Of a stretch of 64,000 nt of DNA, positions 1-8,646 are shown piece after piece. This DNA comes from Candidatus Geocrenenecus sp. JGI 0000106-J15 (lineage in GTDB: Archaea; Thermoproteota; Nitrososphaeria_A; Caldarchaeales; Wolframiiraptoraceae). The stretch lies in contig ASPF01000012.1 of assembly GCA_000405685.1 (NCBI GenBank), positions 1 to 64,000 on the forward strand. Direction: 5' to 3'. The translations under genes were made by a program, and so were the position numbers. Under the pieces are notes generated by a model. That model was given only the letters and a program-made list of their open reading frames with translations, was not told the origin of the DNA and made no database searches. The first letter of the stretch is position 1; the number at the start of each line of letters is the position of its first letter.

Positions 1-333
1 TCAAGTATGCCTGAAATAGTAGTATGTGATGGACCAATGACGTATATGCTTGGAGACAAATATTCAGAAGAAGATTTCAAGAGATCTTTAAAGAATCTTA
101 AGAGGATGGTTAAGAAGACTAGTATAGAAACATTAATCCTAGATCATCATCTAACTAGAGATAGAGAATGGAGAATCAAGTTAAAAGACTTCTTAGAAGA
201 CGTAAGAGATATGGTTGAGGTTCATACGGCAGCCTCATACGTAGGTGTCCCTGAACAGCCTCTCGAATCTATCAGAGATACACTATGGAGGACAAATAAA
301 GTAGGAGAGAAAGATAAAACAGCCGACTTTTGA
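1..333 (+). CDS. C-terminal part of UPF0282-like metallo-beta-lactamase-fold protein
   Basis: The reading frame is open from base 1, so this is the last 110 codons of a gene that begins outside the window. The visible tail (PEIVVCDGPMTYMLG, then LDHHLTRD and VHTAASYVGVPEQPLE) resembles the C-terminus of the archaeal UPF0282 group of metallo-beta-lactamase-fold hydrolases, in which a late Asp-His-His forms part of the metal site. The catalytic HxHxDH motif would lie upstream and cannot be seen. The substrate is unknown for the family. The next gene, the Lhr helicase, has its own promoter 100 bases downstream, so an operon link is not indicated. The assignment rests on the DHH segment and overall look of the tail. 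Confidence 0.65.
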   Translation, partial: SSMPEIVVCDGPMTYMLGDKYSEEDFKRSLKNLKRMVKKTSIETLILDHHLTRDREWRIKLKDFLEDVRDMVEVHTAASYVGVPEQPLESIRDTLWRTNKVGEKDKTADF

Positions 334-438
334 ATACATGTCTATGAGTTTAACGATTCTGAGAAAACAAGATATGTGTTATTCTCTTAAAGATTAGACT
401 CATCTAATAGTAGTAATACCAACATGTCGTTAAGGTAC

Positions 439-450
439 CTTTAAGTTTAA
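439..450 (+). promoter_or_regulatory. Archaeal TATA box of the Lhr helicase gene
   Basis: CTTTAAGTTTAA lies 22-33 bases ahead of the ATG at 472, the spacing expected for an archaeal TATA box that starts transcription at or a few bases before the start codon. No Shine-Dalgarno sequence is seen, which agrees with a leaderless message. Confidence 0.5.
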
Positions 451-471
451 CATTGAAAACGATGTAGATAG

Positions 472-3333
472 ATGAGTACATTACCACTTGACGAGGAAGA
501 AGTACTAGATATGCTAGCTAAGCCTGTAGCGCAAGCATTTAGAGAAAGATTTAAGCATCTTACAGCTCCACAACTATACGCTATTCCCAAGATAATTGAA
601 GGAAAGAATATTCTACTGATGGCTCCCACAGGGTCAGGGAAGACTGAAGCTGCTCTATTTCCAATCTTTAGCAAGATGATGGTGGAATCTAGTGGTCACG
701 GCATTAAACTTCTATACATAACTCCTCTTAGAGCATTGAATAGAGACCTACTAGATAGAATCGATTGGTGGGCTCAGAAGCTTGATCTTAAAGTAGCTGT
801 AAGACATGGAGATACCGCTTCCCGTGAGAGAAGAATACAAACTATCTCTCCACCTGACATACTGATAACAACTCCTGAAACCCTTCAAGTTGTTCTTACA
901 GCTAAAGTTCTAAGAAACTATTTGAGAGATGTTAGATGGGTGATAGTTGACGAAGTACATGAACTTGCAACTGATAAGAGAGGTGCTCAGCTATCTGTAG
1001 CTTTGGAGAGGCTGAGACTCATAACAGATGTCGATTTCCAGAGGATTGGGATCTCAGCAACTATCGGTAGCCCTAGAAGAATTGCAGAATTTCTTGTAGG
1101 TGTAGGTAGAGAATGTGAGATAGTAGACGCCTCAGTGGATAGAAGTATGCAGATAGATGTCTTATATCCTACACCTAATAATGAAGATTATGATTTAGCT
1201 GAGAAACTCGGGGTGTTCCCAGATGTTGCTTCAAGGCTTAAAACAATTAAAAGATTAATAGAAGAACATGAATCAACACTTATCTTCACCAATACTAGAC
1301 CATTAGCCGAGATCCTTACAAACAGGTTTAGAGTATGGGACCAGCAAGTACCAGTAGGCATACATCATGGCTCACTATCAAAGTCGACTAGGATAACAGC
1401 TGAACATGGTTTAAAGAGTGGAGAGCTGGTTGGGATAATCTGTACATCATCTCTAGAGCTTGGGATAGACGTTGGAAGAATAGAATTATGTATTCAGTAC
1501 AATTCTCCCAGGGAAGTTACCAGGCTTGTTCAGAGAGTAGGGAGAAGCGGGCACTCCTTAGAGAAGACAGCGAAAGGAATTATAATAGTTATGGATTCCG
1601 ATGATGCATTGGAATCAATAGTTATTACGAGGAGAGCTAAAAACCAAGAACTAGAACAAGCTAACATACCCGCAACCCCTCTCGATGTACTAATGCATCA
1701 AGTAGCTGGGCTTACACTCGAGTATAGTAGAATAAGAATAGATGACATCGCTAAGATAGCTAGGAAGTCTTATAATTTTAAAGATTTAAAGATGGAAGAC
1801 TTAAAGGATGTTCTACAACACATGTCTTCTCTCGGAATAATAGAGACTAGAGACGACATTGTATTTAAGCCTAGGAGAAGCATGGAGCTCTATGAATACT
1901 ATTTCTCTAATCTATCAATGATACCAGAAGAACATCAATATCTAGTAATTGAAGAGAAGAGTGGAGAACCTGTAGGTATACTCGATGAAGAATTTGTTGC
2001 AGAGTATGGAGAGCCTGGAACAAGATTTATACTTACAGGTAAGGCTTGGGAGATACTACATACTGAAGGAGATAGAATTTATGTTTCATCTCTAGATGAT
2101 TATGAAGGTGCTGTACCAAGCTGGGTTGGAGACGAGATACCTGTACCATTCGAGACGGCACAAGAAGTAGGAGCTCTTAGGAGAGAGTATGCTGAGAGGA
2201 GAAATTCAGGAGAAGAATCTGAGAAGATAGTAGAAGATATAGCTGAAAGATATGATGTAAGCTTCGACGTCGTATTCAAAGCTTTTAGGGAGGTTGAAGA
2301 ACATTTAACAGAGAAGATACCCATACCCTCTGATAGATTGATACTTCTTGAAATTAATGAACCCTATACTATTCTACATATACATGGAGGTCTTAAAGCG
2401 AATAGAACTATACAGAAGGTATTAGCATACTATTTATCTGAGAAGATTGGAGCACCTATACATGGTCAACAGAATCCATACAGGATAATACTGAGATCAA
2501 AACATCTCATGGGGGAGGCCGTGCTTGATGCTGTTAAAGAATTGCTAAAGGAAGGCTTCGAGGAGAATGTTAGAAAAGCTGTAGAATCTTCAACATTGTT
2601 TAAACGGAGGCTTGTCCACGTAGCTAGGAAGATGGGTGTAATAAAGAGTGAGGCAAGCATAACTGAGCTAAACTTAAATCAGCTTGCTGAAACATTAAGA
2701 AACACTGTAGTCCATAGGGAAGCATTAAACTATACATTATTCCATGACTTCGATGTAGAGACTGCGAAAAAGATCCTTGAAGATATCGTTAAAAATAGAG
2801 TCGAAGTTAAAATCTGGAGAAGTATTTCTTCTAATCCGTCTCCACTCGCTAGGCTAACACTCTCGAGATTTCAGCATGAAGGAGAAATAACAATAGGCGA
2901 AGGAATGAAGAAGCTAGTATTAACATCTGTTAAGACTAGGCTGCTCTATGAATCTTGGATACAAGCATGTACAGAATGCTTTGAATATTATAACAGTGTC
3001 TACGTCAAAGATATAGACGAGAAGCCTATCTGCCCAGTCTGTGGATCAGATAAGATTGGAGTAGCTAAATGTGAGCTTAATGATATTCTAGGATTGATTG
3101 CTAGGAAAGGAAAACCAATCAATAGGAAAGAGAGAAGAATACTTGCAGAGCTTAAGAGAAACTCTGTACTAATCCAGAAGTATGGTAGACCAGCGGTAAT
3201 AGTTCTCTCAGCAAGAGGATTAACATTAAAAGAAGTAGTAAACATATTGAAGGAGGAGAGTAGGGAAAGCATGAAGCTGATAGAATTGATAATAGATGCT
3301 GAGAAGAAAGCATTACAGAAAAGATTCCAATAG
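472..3333 (+). CDS. lhr: Lhr-type superfamily 2 DNA/RNA helicase
   Basis: This 953-residue protein has the complete SF2 motor: a Q-like motif (LTAPQLYAIP), Walker A APTGSGKT at about residues 51-58, the DEVH box near 162, motif III SAT, and motif VI QRVGRSGHS. The length and the region after the two RecA-like lobes (a winged-helix/Lhr-core segment) fit archaeal Lhr (large helicase-related) proteins, which are 3'-5' ATP-driven translocases acting in DNA repair or RNA metabolism. Near the C-terminus CTECFEYY and, about 20 residues later, CPVCGS form a four-cysteine zinc ribbon, found in some archaeal Lhr lineages. The ATG at 472 is supported by the TATA box at 439. The gene stands alone. Confidence 0.92.
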   Translation: MSTLPLDEEEVLDMLAKPVAQAFRERFKHLTAPQLYAIPKIIEGKNILLMAPTGSGKTEAALFPIFSKMMVESSGHGIKLLYITPLRALNRDLLDRIDWWAQKLDLKVAVRHGDTASRERRIQTISPPDILITTPETLQVVLTAKVLRNYLRDVRWVIVDEVHELATDKRGAQLSVALERLRLITDVDFQRIGISATIGSPRRIAEFLVGVGRECEIVDASVDRSMQIDVLYPTPNNEDYDLAEKLGVFPDVASRLKTIKRLIEEHESTLIFTNTRPLAEILTNRFRVWDQQVPVGIHHGSLSKSTRITAEHGLKSGELVGIICTSSLELGIDVGRIELCIQYNSPREVTRLVQRVGRSGHSLEKTAKGIIIVMDSDDALESIVITRRAKNQELEQANIPATPLDVLMHQVAGLTLEYSRIRIDDIAKIARKSYNFKDLKMEDLKDVLQHMSSLGIIETRDDIVFKPRRSMELYEYYFSNLSMIPEEHQYLVIEEKSGEPVGILDEEFVAEYGEPGTRFILTGKAWEILHTEGDRIYVSSLDDYEGAVPSWVGDEIPVPFETAQEVGALRREYAERRNSGEESEKIVEDIAERYDVSFDVVFKAFREVEEHLTEKIPIPSDRLILLEINEPYTILHIHGGLKANRTIQKVLAYYLSEKIGAPIHGQQNPYRIILRSKHLMGEAVLDAVKELLKEGFEENVRKAVESSTLFKRRLVHVARKMGVIKSEASITELNLNQLAETLRNTVVHREALNYTLFHDFDVETAKKILEDIVKNRVEVKIWRSISSNPSPLARLTLSRFQHEGEITIGEGMKKLVLTSVKTRLLYESWIQACTECFEYYNSVYVKDIDEKPICPVCGSDKIGVAKCELNDILGLIARKGKPINRKERRILAELKRNSVLIQKYGRPAVIVLSARGLTLKEVVNILKEESRESMKLIELIIDAEKKALQKRFQ

Positions 3334-3460
3334 TTAGAATAATAAAATTGTATAATGTACATTAGTGTGCAATCCTGAATGGTTACTCCTGAGACTGACC
3401 ACTTAACAAAAGTTTAAATCAGACAGAGAATTTTTGAAAAACAGATAAAGTGACAACTAT

Positions 3461-4510
3461 ATGAGTCAGACTAGAAAAGTAGTAGAAGCTTTAATGAAGC
3501 ATGGACCAAGATACACAACAATATCAAGAGAAACAGGAGTACCAATAACAACAGTAAGATACTTGCTCAGAGAAAAACTACCAAAACTAGGATTCACAAT
3601 TCGACCAGCAATAAACTATGGAAAACTAGGACTACAATGGTATTTGATTATACTTGATTCACCACTCCCGCCTGATTACCTAGTGAATCTCCTAGATCTT
3701 TTCGGTGAAACCATGTATCTAAACTACTATGCATTTCTCTTAAATGAGAGAAAGTTCCTAACTATATTTTCTATACCCCCGAAGTTTGAAGGCTCATTTA
3801 CTACATTTCTTGATGAACTTGTAAAATTCGGTATTATAAGGAAGTATCGTTCCGAAAAGCTCTACTATAGACGGGTGGTCCCTCTAAGAGCAGATTGTTT
3901 TGATTTTAATAATGGTGTATGGTTACAAAATTGGGAGGAGAGTCCAAGAATTGAAGAAGTTCCTGAAATACATGAGGAACCTAGTCAACTCAATGGAATG
4001 ACTTTACTAGATTTAAAGATCCTTGTAGAATTTTATAAGAATCCGTTGAATAGTTATACCGACATAGCTAGAAAATTAAACATTACAAGACAGACTGTGA
4101 AGAGACATTATGAAAATATTCTCTCAACCATATATCTCTATATGCTCTTTTGGATGCCTATAAAGTATCCAGAATTAGTTTGTACACCTATATTCATTCA
4201 AGCTAACATGGATTATTATATGAGGAAGACCATGTTAAATATTCCATTCATGCATCTAGAAATGAAGAGCGAGAACCAAGAATATTATGCAGTCTTATTT
4301 GTTCCCTCAATAGGATTCTATAAATTTTTGAGGTATATTAGTGAGAAAGGAGACATGCTACGGAAAATAGATTTCTTAAGTATGGAGTACGCAGCCAACT
4401 TCGTACCTCCCCATAACCTATTCAGGGATAGAGAAGGATGGTTAAACGTTTTTGATGATAGCTTACAAAAAATATTGAGGGAGATTAAATTGACTAGTAA
4501 AAGTTTCTAG
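3461..4510 (+). CDS. Predicted transcriptional regulator with two helix-turn-helix segments
   Basis: This 349-residue protein begins with a helix-turn-helix (RYTTISRETGVPITTVRYLL, residues about 17-36) and carries a second one near residues 200-225 (YTDIARKLNITRQTVKRHYE). The duplicated HTH with long intervening alpha/beta segments resembles tandem Lrp-like or winged-helix regulators of archaea; no classic RAM ligand-binding motif is obvious to me. A TATA-like TTTAAATC at 3413-3420 gives a leader of about 15-20 bases. Its 3' end overlaps by four bases the end of a small convergent membrane-protein ORF. The regulated target is unknown. Identification as a DNA-binding protein is good, the exact family uncertain. 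Confidence 0.7.
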   Translation: MSQTRKVVEALMKHGPRYTTISRETGVPITTVRYLLREKLPKLGFTIRPAINYGKLGLQWYLIILDSPLPPDYLVNLLDLFGETMYLNYYAFLLNERKFLTIFSIPPKFEGSFTTFLDELVKFGIIRKYRSEKLYYRRVVPLRADCFDFNNGVWLQNWEESPRIEEVPEIHEEPSQLNGMTLLDLKILVEFYKNPLNSYTDIARKLNITRQTVKRHYENILSTIYLYMLFWMPIKYPELVCTPIFIQANMDYYMRKTMLNIPFMHLEMKSENQEYYAVLFVPSIGFYKFLRYISEKGDMLRKIDFLSMEYAANFVPPHNLFRDREGWLNVFDDSLQKILREIKLTSKSF

Positions 4511-4647
4511 CCTGGTACTTTTCCTAGTTTTTCCCCTATGCCTATTCCTAGGGTTAAAGCTACTGCTGCTATTGCTGCTTGGATCAATAGTAGTATTAGG
4601 ACTTCTTTGGACAAGCCTATTTTTAATGCAAATTCCTCTAGTTGCAT
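4507..4647 (-). CDS. Putative 46-residue single-span membrane protein
   Basis: Reading the minus strand from ATG at 4647 gives 46 codons then TAG. The product starts with an amphipathic MQLEEFALKIGLSKE segment, followed by one strongly hydrophobic stretch (VLILLLIQAAIAAVALTLG), a glycine-rich turn and a short basic tail (EKLGKVPG). A TTTATAAA box at about 4699-4706 on the same strand would give a leader of about 30 bases. It converges on the two-HTH regulator and overlaps it by four bases. The size and layout resemble small archaeal membrane peptides, but I do not recognise a family. The clean hydrophobic block and the promoter argue that it is real. Confidence 0.45.
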   Translation of the reverse strand: MQLEEFALKIGLSKEVLILLLIQAAIAAVALTLGIGIGEKLGKVPG

Positions 4648-4892
4648 AATTATACAGCATCAAGCTGTTATATAACATTTTTGCCAACCAATGGGTAAAA
4701 TTTTATAAATATGTTAAATCAAAAATAGAGAGTCGTTGGAGGCTCAGCTGATCAGCGAGACTCGTAGAGTTTAACTTTTTTGCATAGAACCGACCGGTAG
4801 ATTGTAATTGTGAATAACTTATCCAAATAAGTTTAAGTCTCCGGTTTAATCTATCAATATTGAAGTTAAAGCTAAAGTTAGGTAGTATTTTT

Positions 4893-5696
4893 ATGACTAT
4901 AGTGTTCTCAGTTCAGCATTCAAGAAGTGGTTCAGGCGCTACTACCGTAGCTTTAGCACTCGCATATAATCTATCATTACGTGGTAGGACATTGTATATT
5001 GAAGCTGACTTCTTAAATCCTATGATTGAAAATCTTACAATGTCGAGAGATGTTATTCGTAGATGGTCTAATGAATGGATTACAGGTGAAGCAAAATTAA
5101 GTGAAGCATGTAAAGATACTGGTGCAATGTTTAACTTACCTTCTAATAGATTGTATCTAATGTTTGCTAACACTTTAGAAGATGCGAGAAGAAGAATGGA
5201 GATCCTTGACGTTCAGGGAGATAAGAATATTTTCGAGACTTTAGAGAAGGAAAAGTGGGTCGTGAATGGACAACAGCTAGATTATGTAGTTATTGATACG
5301 CCACCATGGATGCACTATACGCTGAGTTGTATAAGCTATATCTCTAATTATGTATTCTATGTTATTAAGCCTAACATGCATGATCTCATAGTACTTAAAG
5401 ATAGAATAGAGAACATCTATTCAAATTTCATCTGCTTGGTTAACCCTATAATCAATATGTTTGAGCTTGATAATGAAGGTATGAAAAAGTTTGAGAAAGA
5501 ATTCATAGAACGTATAGGCGTCAAACCTTTAAAGATACCTTACATTTCTGAATTAGCTTCTGGGATAGATTTACTAAAGATATCTGATAGGAGGAGTGAG
5601 ATTCACAAATACCTAGTGAAGCTTATAGAAGAGATTGTGAAGAAGCCTGAAATCACAGAGAGTAACTTAAGTAAAAGAGCACCTACAATATTTTAG
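4893..5696 (+). CDS. MinD/ParA-like ATPase with altered P-loop
   Basis: The N-terminus MTIVFSVQHSRSGSGATTVA is laid out like the deviant Walker A of the MinD/ParA/Mrp family, followed by LYIEADFLNPM (Walker A' position) and VVIDTPPW (Walker B). In the normal motif (KGGxGKT/S) the signature lysine and the second P-loop lysine are present; here the segment reads RSGSGATT, so both positions are changed, which makes ATP hydrolysis doubtful. The frame is open further upstream to a TTG at 4860, but the family's P-loop always starts close to the N-terminus, so ATG at 4893 is preferred. A TATA-like TTTAAG near 4829 supports a start in this area. The function is unknown; a partner or positioning role is possible. 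Confidence 0.65.
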   Translation: MTIVFSVQHSRSGSGATTVALALAYNLSLRGRTLYIEADFLNPMIENLTMSRDVIRRWSNEWITGEAKLSEACKDTGAMFNLPSNRLYLMFANTLEDARRRMEILDVQGDKNIFETLEKEKWVVNGQQLDYVVIDTPPWMHYTLSCISYISNYVFYVIKPNMHDLIVLKDRIENIYSNFICLVNPIINMFELDNEGMKKFEKEFIERIGVKPLKIPYISELASGIDLLKISDRRSEIHKYLVKLIEEIVKKPEITESNLSKRAPTIF

Positions 5697-6135
5697 TTCT
5701 CCTACTCAACTCGATATATTTCCTCCAGAGTTCTTCATCTTCTTCACATATCTTTTGAAGGTCAAACATTCTCTTAACTTCTATTTCATTTAATTCAAGT
5801 CCATGTAATGCTCTACCTAGCTTGTGAAGCCCTGGAAAAACAAGTCTCAATGGAAGGTATCTATTAAATCTATGTATCTCGCTAAACTCTATCTTTGTAT
5901 ACCATCTATTATTGATACAGAACTCTCTTTCTTCGGGGTCAGTTATATCTACAAGTTCTTTAATATGATCAACTATTGCGTATCCTATGAATGAATCAGC
6001 CTCTCTCTTCATGAGAAAGAATATAATGTCTCCCCTTGAGAATCTTCTCTTCAAGTTTGTATAATAGCATCTTTTCTCAAAAACTACTGCCTCATTAGAC
6101 TGGTCTGCAATCCTCAGTATATATGATTTCACCAC
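5683..6135 (-). CDS. EVE/PUA-like domain protein
   Basis: This 150-residue protein reads MVKSYILRIADQSNEAVVFE, then a block with GDIIFFLMKREADSFIGYAI and FSEIHRF, a layout like EVE-type (PUA-fold) proteins, where a strand ending in GD..F is followed by a small beta barrel that reads modified bases or RNA. The tail is a charged helix. The gene is convergent with the MinD-like gene and the two overlap by 14 bases, so their ends are tightly packed, which suggests a compact arrangement rather than an operon. No catalytic residues are expected. Assignment is by fold pattern only; an ASCH-like domain is the main alternative. Confidence 0.5.
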   Translation of the reverse strand: MVKSYILRIADQSNEAVVFEKRCYYTNLKRRFSRGDIIFFLMKREADSFIGYAIVDHIKELVDITDPEEREFCINNRWYTKIEFSEIHRFNRYLPLRLVFPGLHKLGRALHGLELNEIEVKRMFDLQKICEEDEELWRKYIELSRRTKIL

Positions 6136-6724
6136 TCTCCTTCAACCCAGATTATCTACTCAACATAAATAAATTCTGCTCATATAAAAATATGATATAA
6201 AAATTATATATCATACGTAAACAATAGTAAATATAGGTATAGAAGCATAGAAATTTTAGTTAAGCTAGAGCAAGAAATTTATGTTAGATCTATGTTTCTG
6301 ATAGTCTTGGATAGACGTTAATGTAGAAGTTATAGCAATATGAATGATGTCGTAGTAGAAGTATTCTATGGGGCTGTCTTGCAGAACTTCTCTATGTCTC
6401 TTTGTTCTATCTCTTCATCTAGAATAATATAATTGAATCCTAGATTTCATTATGAAAATGTTTAAGAAACTTTTTATATCTTAAGCTCTCCAACTAAGAG
6501 CTAAGTTAGAAATCTATCTTTCGCCATCCATCACTTCTGAAGATATGCTTCTCTCATTAAATTCTCTCTTATTAGATATTTCTTATCTTAAAGAGATTCA
6601 GGTCTAATTCTTTTGTATTAAAGGTAACTTGTGATGAAAAGATCTACTGATACATGATACTGGGTGTTGTGTTATTTATGAATAAACTTTATTTCTTAGT
6701 ATCTTCTTATGTGTGTGACTAGAT
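6136..6724. other. AT-rich intergenic stretch without a recognised gene
   Basis: About 590 bases between the EVE-like gene and the next membrane protein. It is rich in A and T with several TATA-like runs (for example around 6195-6215 and 6470-6480). Short minus-strand reading segments near 6370-6440 look protein-like but are interrupted; I cannot assign them. No tRNA, CRISPR or clear terminator was found. Confidence 0.4.
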
Positions 6725-7111
6725 GTGAGTTTTGCAGGTGTCCCTCCTGAAGCAGAGACTATACGTTCCCTACTAAATATCTCAAGTATCTTAGCTTTAA
6801 TCTTCGGTATACTATGGATCATAGGTGGCATCCTAACATCGATGACTATAATTGGAATATTTCTTGGAATACTGCTCATAGTCTTCGGTGTTGTTGATCT
6901 CATAATATATACTAACATTAAGCCTATAATAGATTTAATATATCAGAGAAGATATCGTGAAGCAAAAGATAAAACATTTATATGGATGATTATCGGATTC
7001 ATATTTGGAGGAATACTCATCGGCGTACTCTTACTGATAGCATATCTAAAGTATGATGAATTGATAAGAAGAGCTGGACCTGGCCTACCACCTCCACCTC
7101 CTCCACCGTAA
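6725..7111 (+). CDS. Small membrane protein with three hydrophobic spans and proline tail (DUF4064-like)
   Basis: This 128-residue protein starts at GTG and has hydrophobic spans at about residues 20-37, 40-62 and 86-107, with a cytoplasmic-looking basic loop (YQRRYREAKDKT) between the second and third. It ends in GPGLPPPPPPP. The arrangement resembles small archaeal DUF4064/DUF308-type membrane proteins, whose role is unknown. The proline run recalls the PPPPPKK end of the giant surface protein at 12 kb. No partner gene is adjacent: an IS element follows. Sure of a membrane protein, not of the family. Confidence 0.65.
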   Translation: MSFAGVPPEAETIRSLLNISSILALIFGILWIIGGILTSMTIIGIFLGILLIVFGVVDLIIYTNIKPIIDLIYQRRYREAKDKTFIWMIIGFIFGGILIGVLLLIAYLKYDELIRRAGPGLPPPPPPP

Positions 7112-7182
7112 CCTCCTACATTTTTATTTCCATCAAACTCATGTGAAAATATCTTTATGGATAGTTATTGTACTCATAGATT

Positions 7183-7907
7183 GATCCTGTCAACTAGGTA
7201 ATACCCTTCCTCTGTTTTTTATTATTATGGTTAGGTTTCTTATTATCGCTATTGTGGATGCATAGTCTTCTATAGAATTAATCCTCCAACTATTTATATT
7301 ATTATAGAATCTCTTAGTCCTCTGCTTCAAGTATCCAAAGAACCTCTCAACAACATTCCTTAAACCGAATCTCTGATATTGATATTTTAGACCAAGCCTA
7401 TCTAGAGCCCACCTATACCATGGACCTCTATCAACAATTATCAATGGCTTGTTACTGCATCTATCCAAGACCATTCTAATGAACTTCATAGCGGTGAGTA
7501 TGTTCCTACTCCATGAAGCATATATAGCTAGTATCTCTCCCGAATCAATGTCTACAGCAGACTATACATATGCTCTAAGACCATGAAGCTTTACAACAGT
7601 CTCATCTACCGCTACAGAATTCCTAAACCTCTTCTCTATAGAGAATATCCTAGAGAATCTATGGAACCATCTCCTAACACTCTCCCTAGAAGCCATAGTT
7701 ATATAGTATCTCTCAGAGAGGTCTCTAAGACTTAGACCAGCAATATATAGCATGATTGTATAAGCCTTCTCATATAATGGGTAGTTATTGAATCTGTATA
7801 AGCTTGATATCCTATTGAAGATATAGTCTAACACATGCATAAGAGAATAGAACAGAAACTAAGCCATAGACATAAAAAGAAAAACTTAAGTAAAAGTTGA
7901 CAAGATC
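7183..7907 (-). mobile_element. IS6-like insertion sequence, 725 bp, with 8-bp target duplication
   Basis: The ends are imperfect 13-bp inverted repeats: GATCCTGTCAACT at 7183-7195 and its complement AGTTGACAAGATC at 7895-7907, differing at one base. Directly outside lie two copies of CATAGATT (7175-7182 and 7908-7915), the 8-bp duplication expected of IS6-family transposition. Inside is one transposase frame on the minus strand. The element sits immediately upstream of the promoter of the acylphosphatase gene. The intact ends and duplication mean a fairly recent insertion. Confidence 0.9.
7190..7840 (-). pseudogene. IS6-like DDE transposase interrupted by one in-frame stop
   Basis: The minus-strand frame from ATG at 7840 to TGA at 7190-7192 would give about 216 residues, a normal size for archaeal IS6-type transposases. 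It reads through an HTH-like N-terminus (LSLRDLSERYYITMASRESV), the first catalytic Asp in SVAVDETVVKLHG, a second in LIIVDRGPWYRWALDR, and the Glu in RNVVERFFGYLKQRTKRFY. A single TAG after LRAYV breaks it; the frame is unchanged on both sides, so one base change (for example TGG to TAG) explains the break. The stop codon lies within the left terminal repeat. Unless the stop is read through or is an assembly error, the copy is dead but could be moved in trans. Confidence 0.88.
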
Positions 7908-7925
7908 CATAGATTTTTAGAAAAC

Positions 7926-7935
7926 TTTAAAAATA
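7926..7935 (+). promoter_or_regulatory. TATA box of the acylphosphatase-coil gene
   Basis: TTTAAAAATA lies 26-35 bases ahead of the ATG at 7961, predicting a leaderless or near-leaderless message. It is only 18 bases from the right end of the IS element, so the insertion fell just upstream of the core promoter and may have replaced upstream control sequences. Confidence 0.5.
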
Positions 7936-7960
7936 CGGTTAATGTAGTTCAGTCTTGATC

Positions 7961-8614
7961 ATGGATGCCCTCCATGCTAGGGTTTATGGTAGAGTTCAGA
8001 GAGTTGGCTATAGAAGATTCATTCTAGATTCTGCGCAGGAGCTCGGCCTATCAGGCTACGTTAAGAATGAGGGAGATGGCTCTGTGACAATCTTCGCTCA
8101 GGGAGATGAAACCATCCTAGAAAAATTCATCGAAATGATGAAATCTCCTCCACCACCTGCCTACGTAAAATCAATCGATATTAGAGAAGCCAAGCCTAGA
8201 CCAGCTCTAAAATACTTTACGATTAAGCCATCACCATTACATGAAGAACTACAAGAAGGCTTCGGAGCAATGCAAACAATATTAATGGACTACTGGAAAG
8301 AATTCAGAGACTATAGAGAAGAATTTAGAGATTATAGGCAAGAATTTAGAGATTTCAGAGACGAATTTAGAGATTATAGGAATGAGTTTAGAAGCTTCGT
8401 AAATGAGTTTAGAGATTACCGGGAAGAATTTAGAGAATTTGCAAAAAGAACAGATGAAAACTTCAGAATGATAATGGAGAAATATGGAGAAATATCAGAA
8501 AAACTAACAACAATACTAGAAACACTAACAAAAGAATCAAAAGAAACAAGAGAGATGCTAAACGAAACAATGAAACTACTAAGAGAAGCATTAGAAAAAC
8601 TCTCGAGATTATGA
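7961..8614 (+). CDS. Acylphosphatase fused to a long heptad-repeat coiled coil
   Basis: Residues about 1-90 are a complete acylphosphatase: ALHARVYGRVQRVGYRRF holds the phosphate-binding loop GRVQRVGYR with its arginine, and GYVKNEGDGSVTIFAQG holds the catalytic Asn. Such enzymes (normally about 90 residues) hydrolyse acyl phosphates. Here the chain runs on for about 125 residues: a seven-residue unit close to EEFRDYR is repeated about seven times (residues about 112-160), followed by a second amphipathic stretch. The repeat period of 7 with Phe/Tyr/Phe positions predicts an aromatic-rich coiled coil. ATG at 7961 is preferred over an in-frame TTG six bases upstream because of promoter spacing. 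The extension should make the enzyme multimeric or tether it; the coil is similar in style to that of the neighbouring DUF3782-type proteins. Confidence 0.85.
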   Translation: MDALHARVYGRVQRVGYRRFILDSAQELGLSGYVKNEGDGSVTIFAQGDETILEKFIEMMKSPPPPAYVKSIDIREAKPRPALKYFTIKPSPLHEELQEGFGAMQTILMDYWKEFRDYREEFRDYRQEFRDFRDEFRDYRNEFRSFVNEFRDYREEFREFAKRTDENFRMIMEKYGEISEKLTTILETLTKESKETREMLNETMKLLREALEKLSRL

Positions 8615-8646
8615 TTTCATAATATATTTAGAAGATTTATGCATGC

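Noticed and set aside
2100..2324. Minus-strand ORFs inside the Lhr helicase gene (for example 2100-2324, 2466-2660, 3000-3362)
   Set aside because: They are antisense shadows of a well conserved gene with Ser/Leu/Phe-rich nonsense products.
4463..4687. 74-codon minus-strand ORF over the small membrane ORF
   Set aside because: Its product is Ser/Asn/Arg-rich and not protein-like, while the other frame encodes a clear membrane span.
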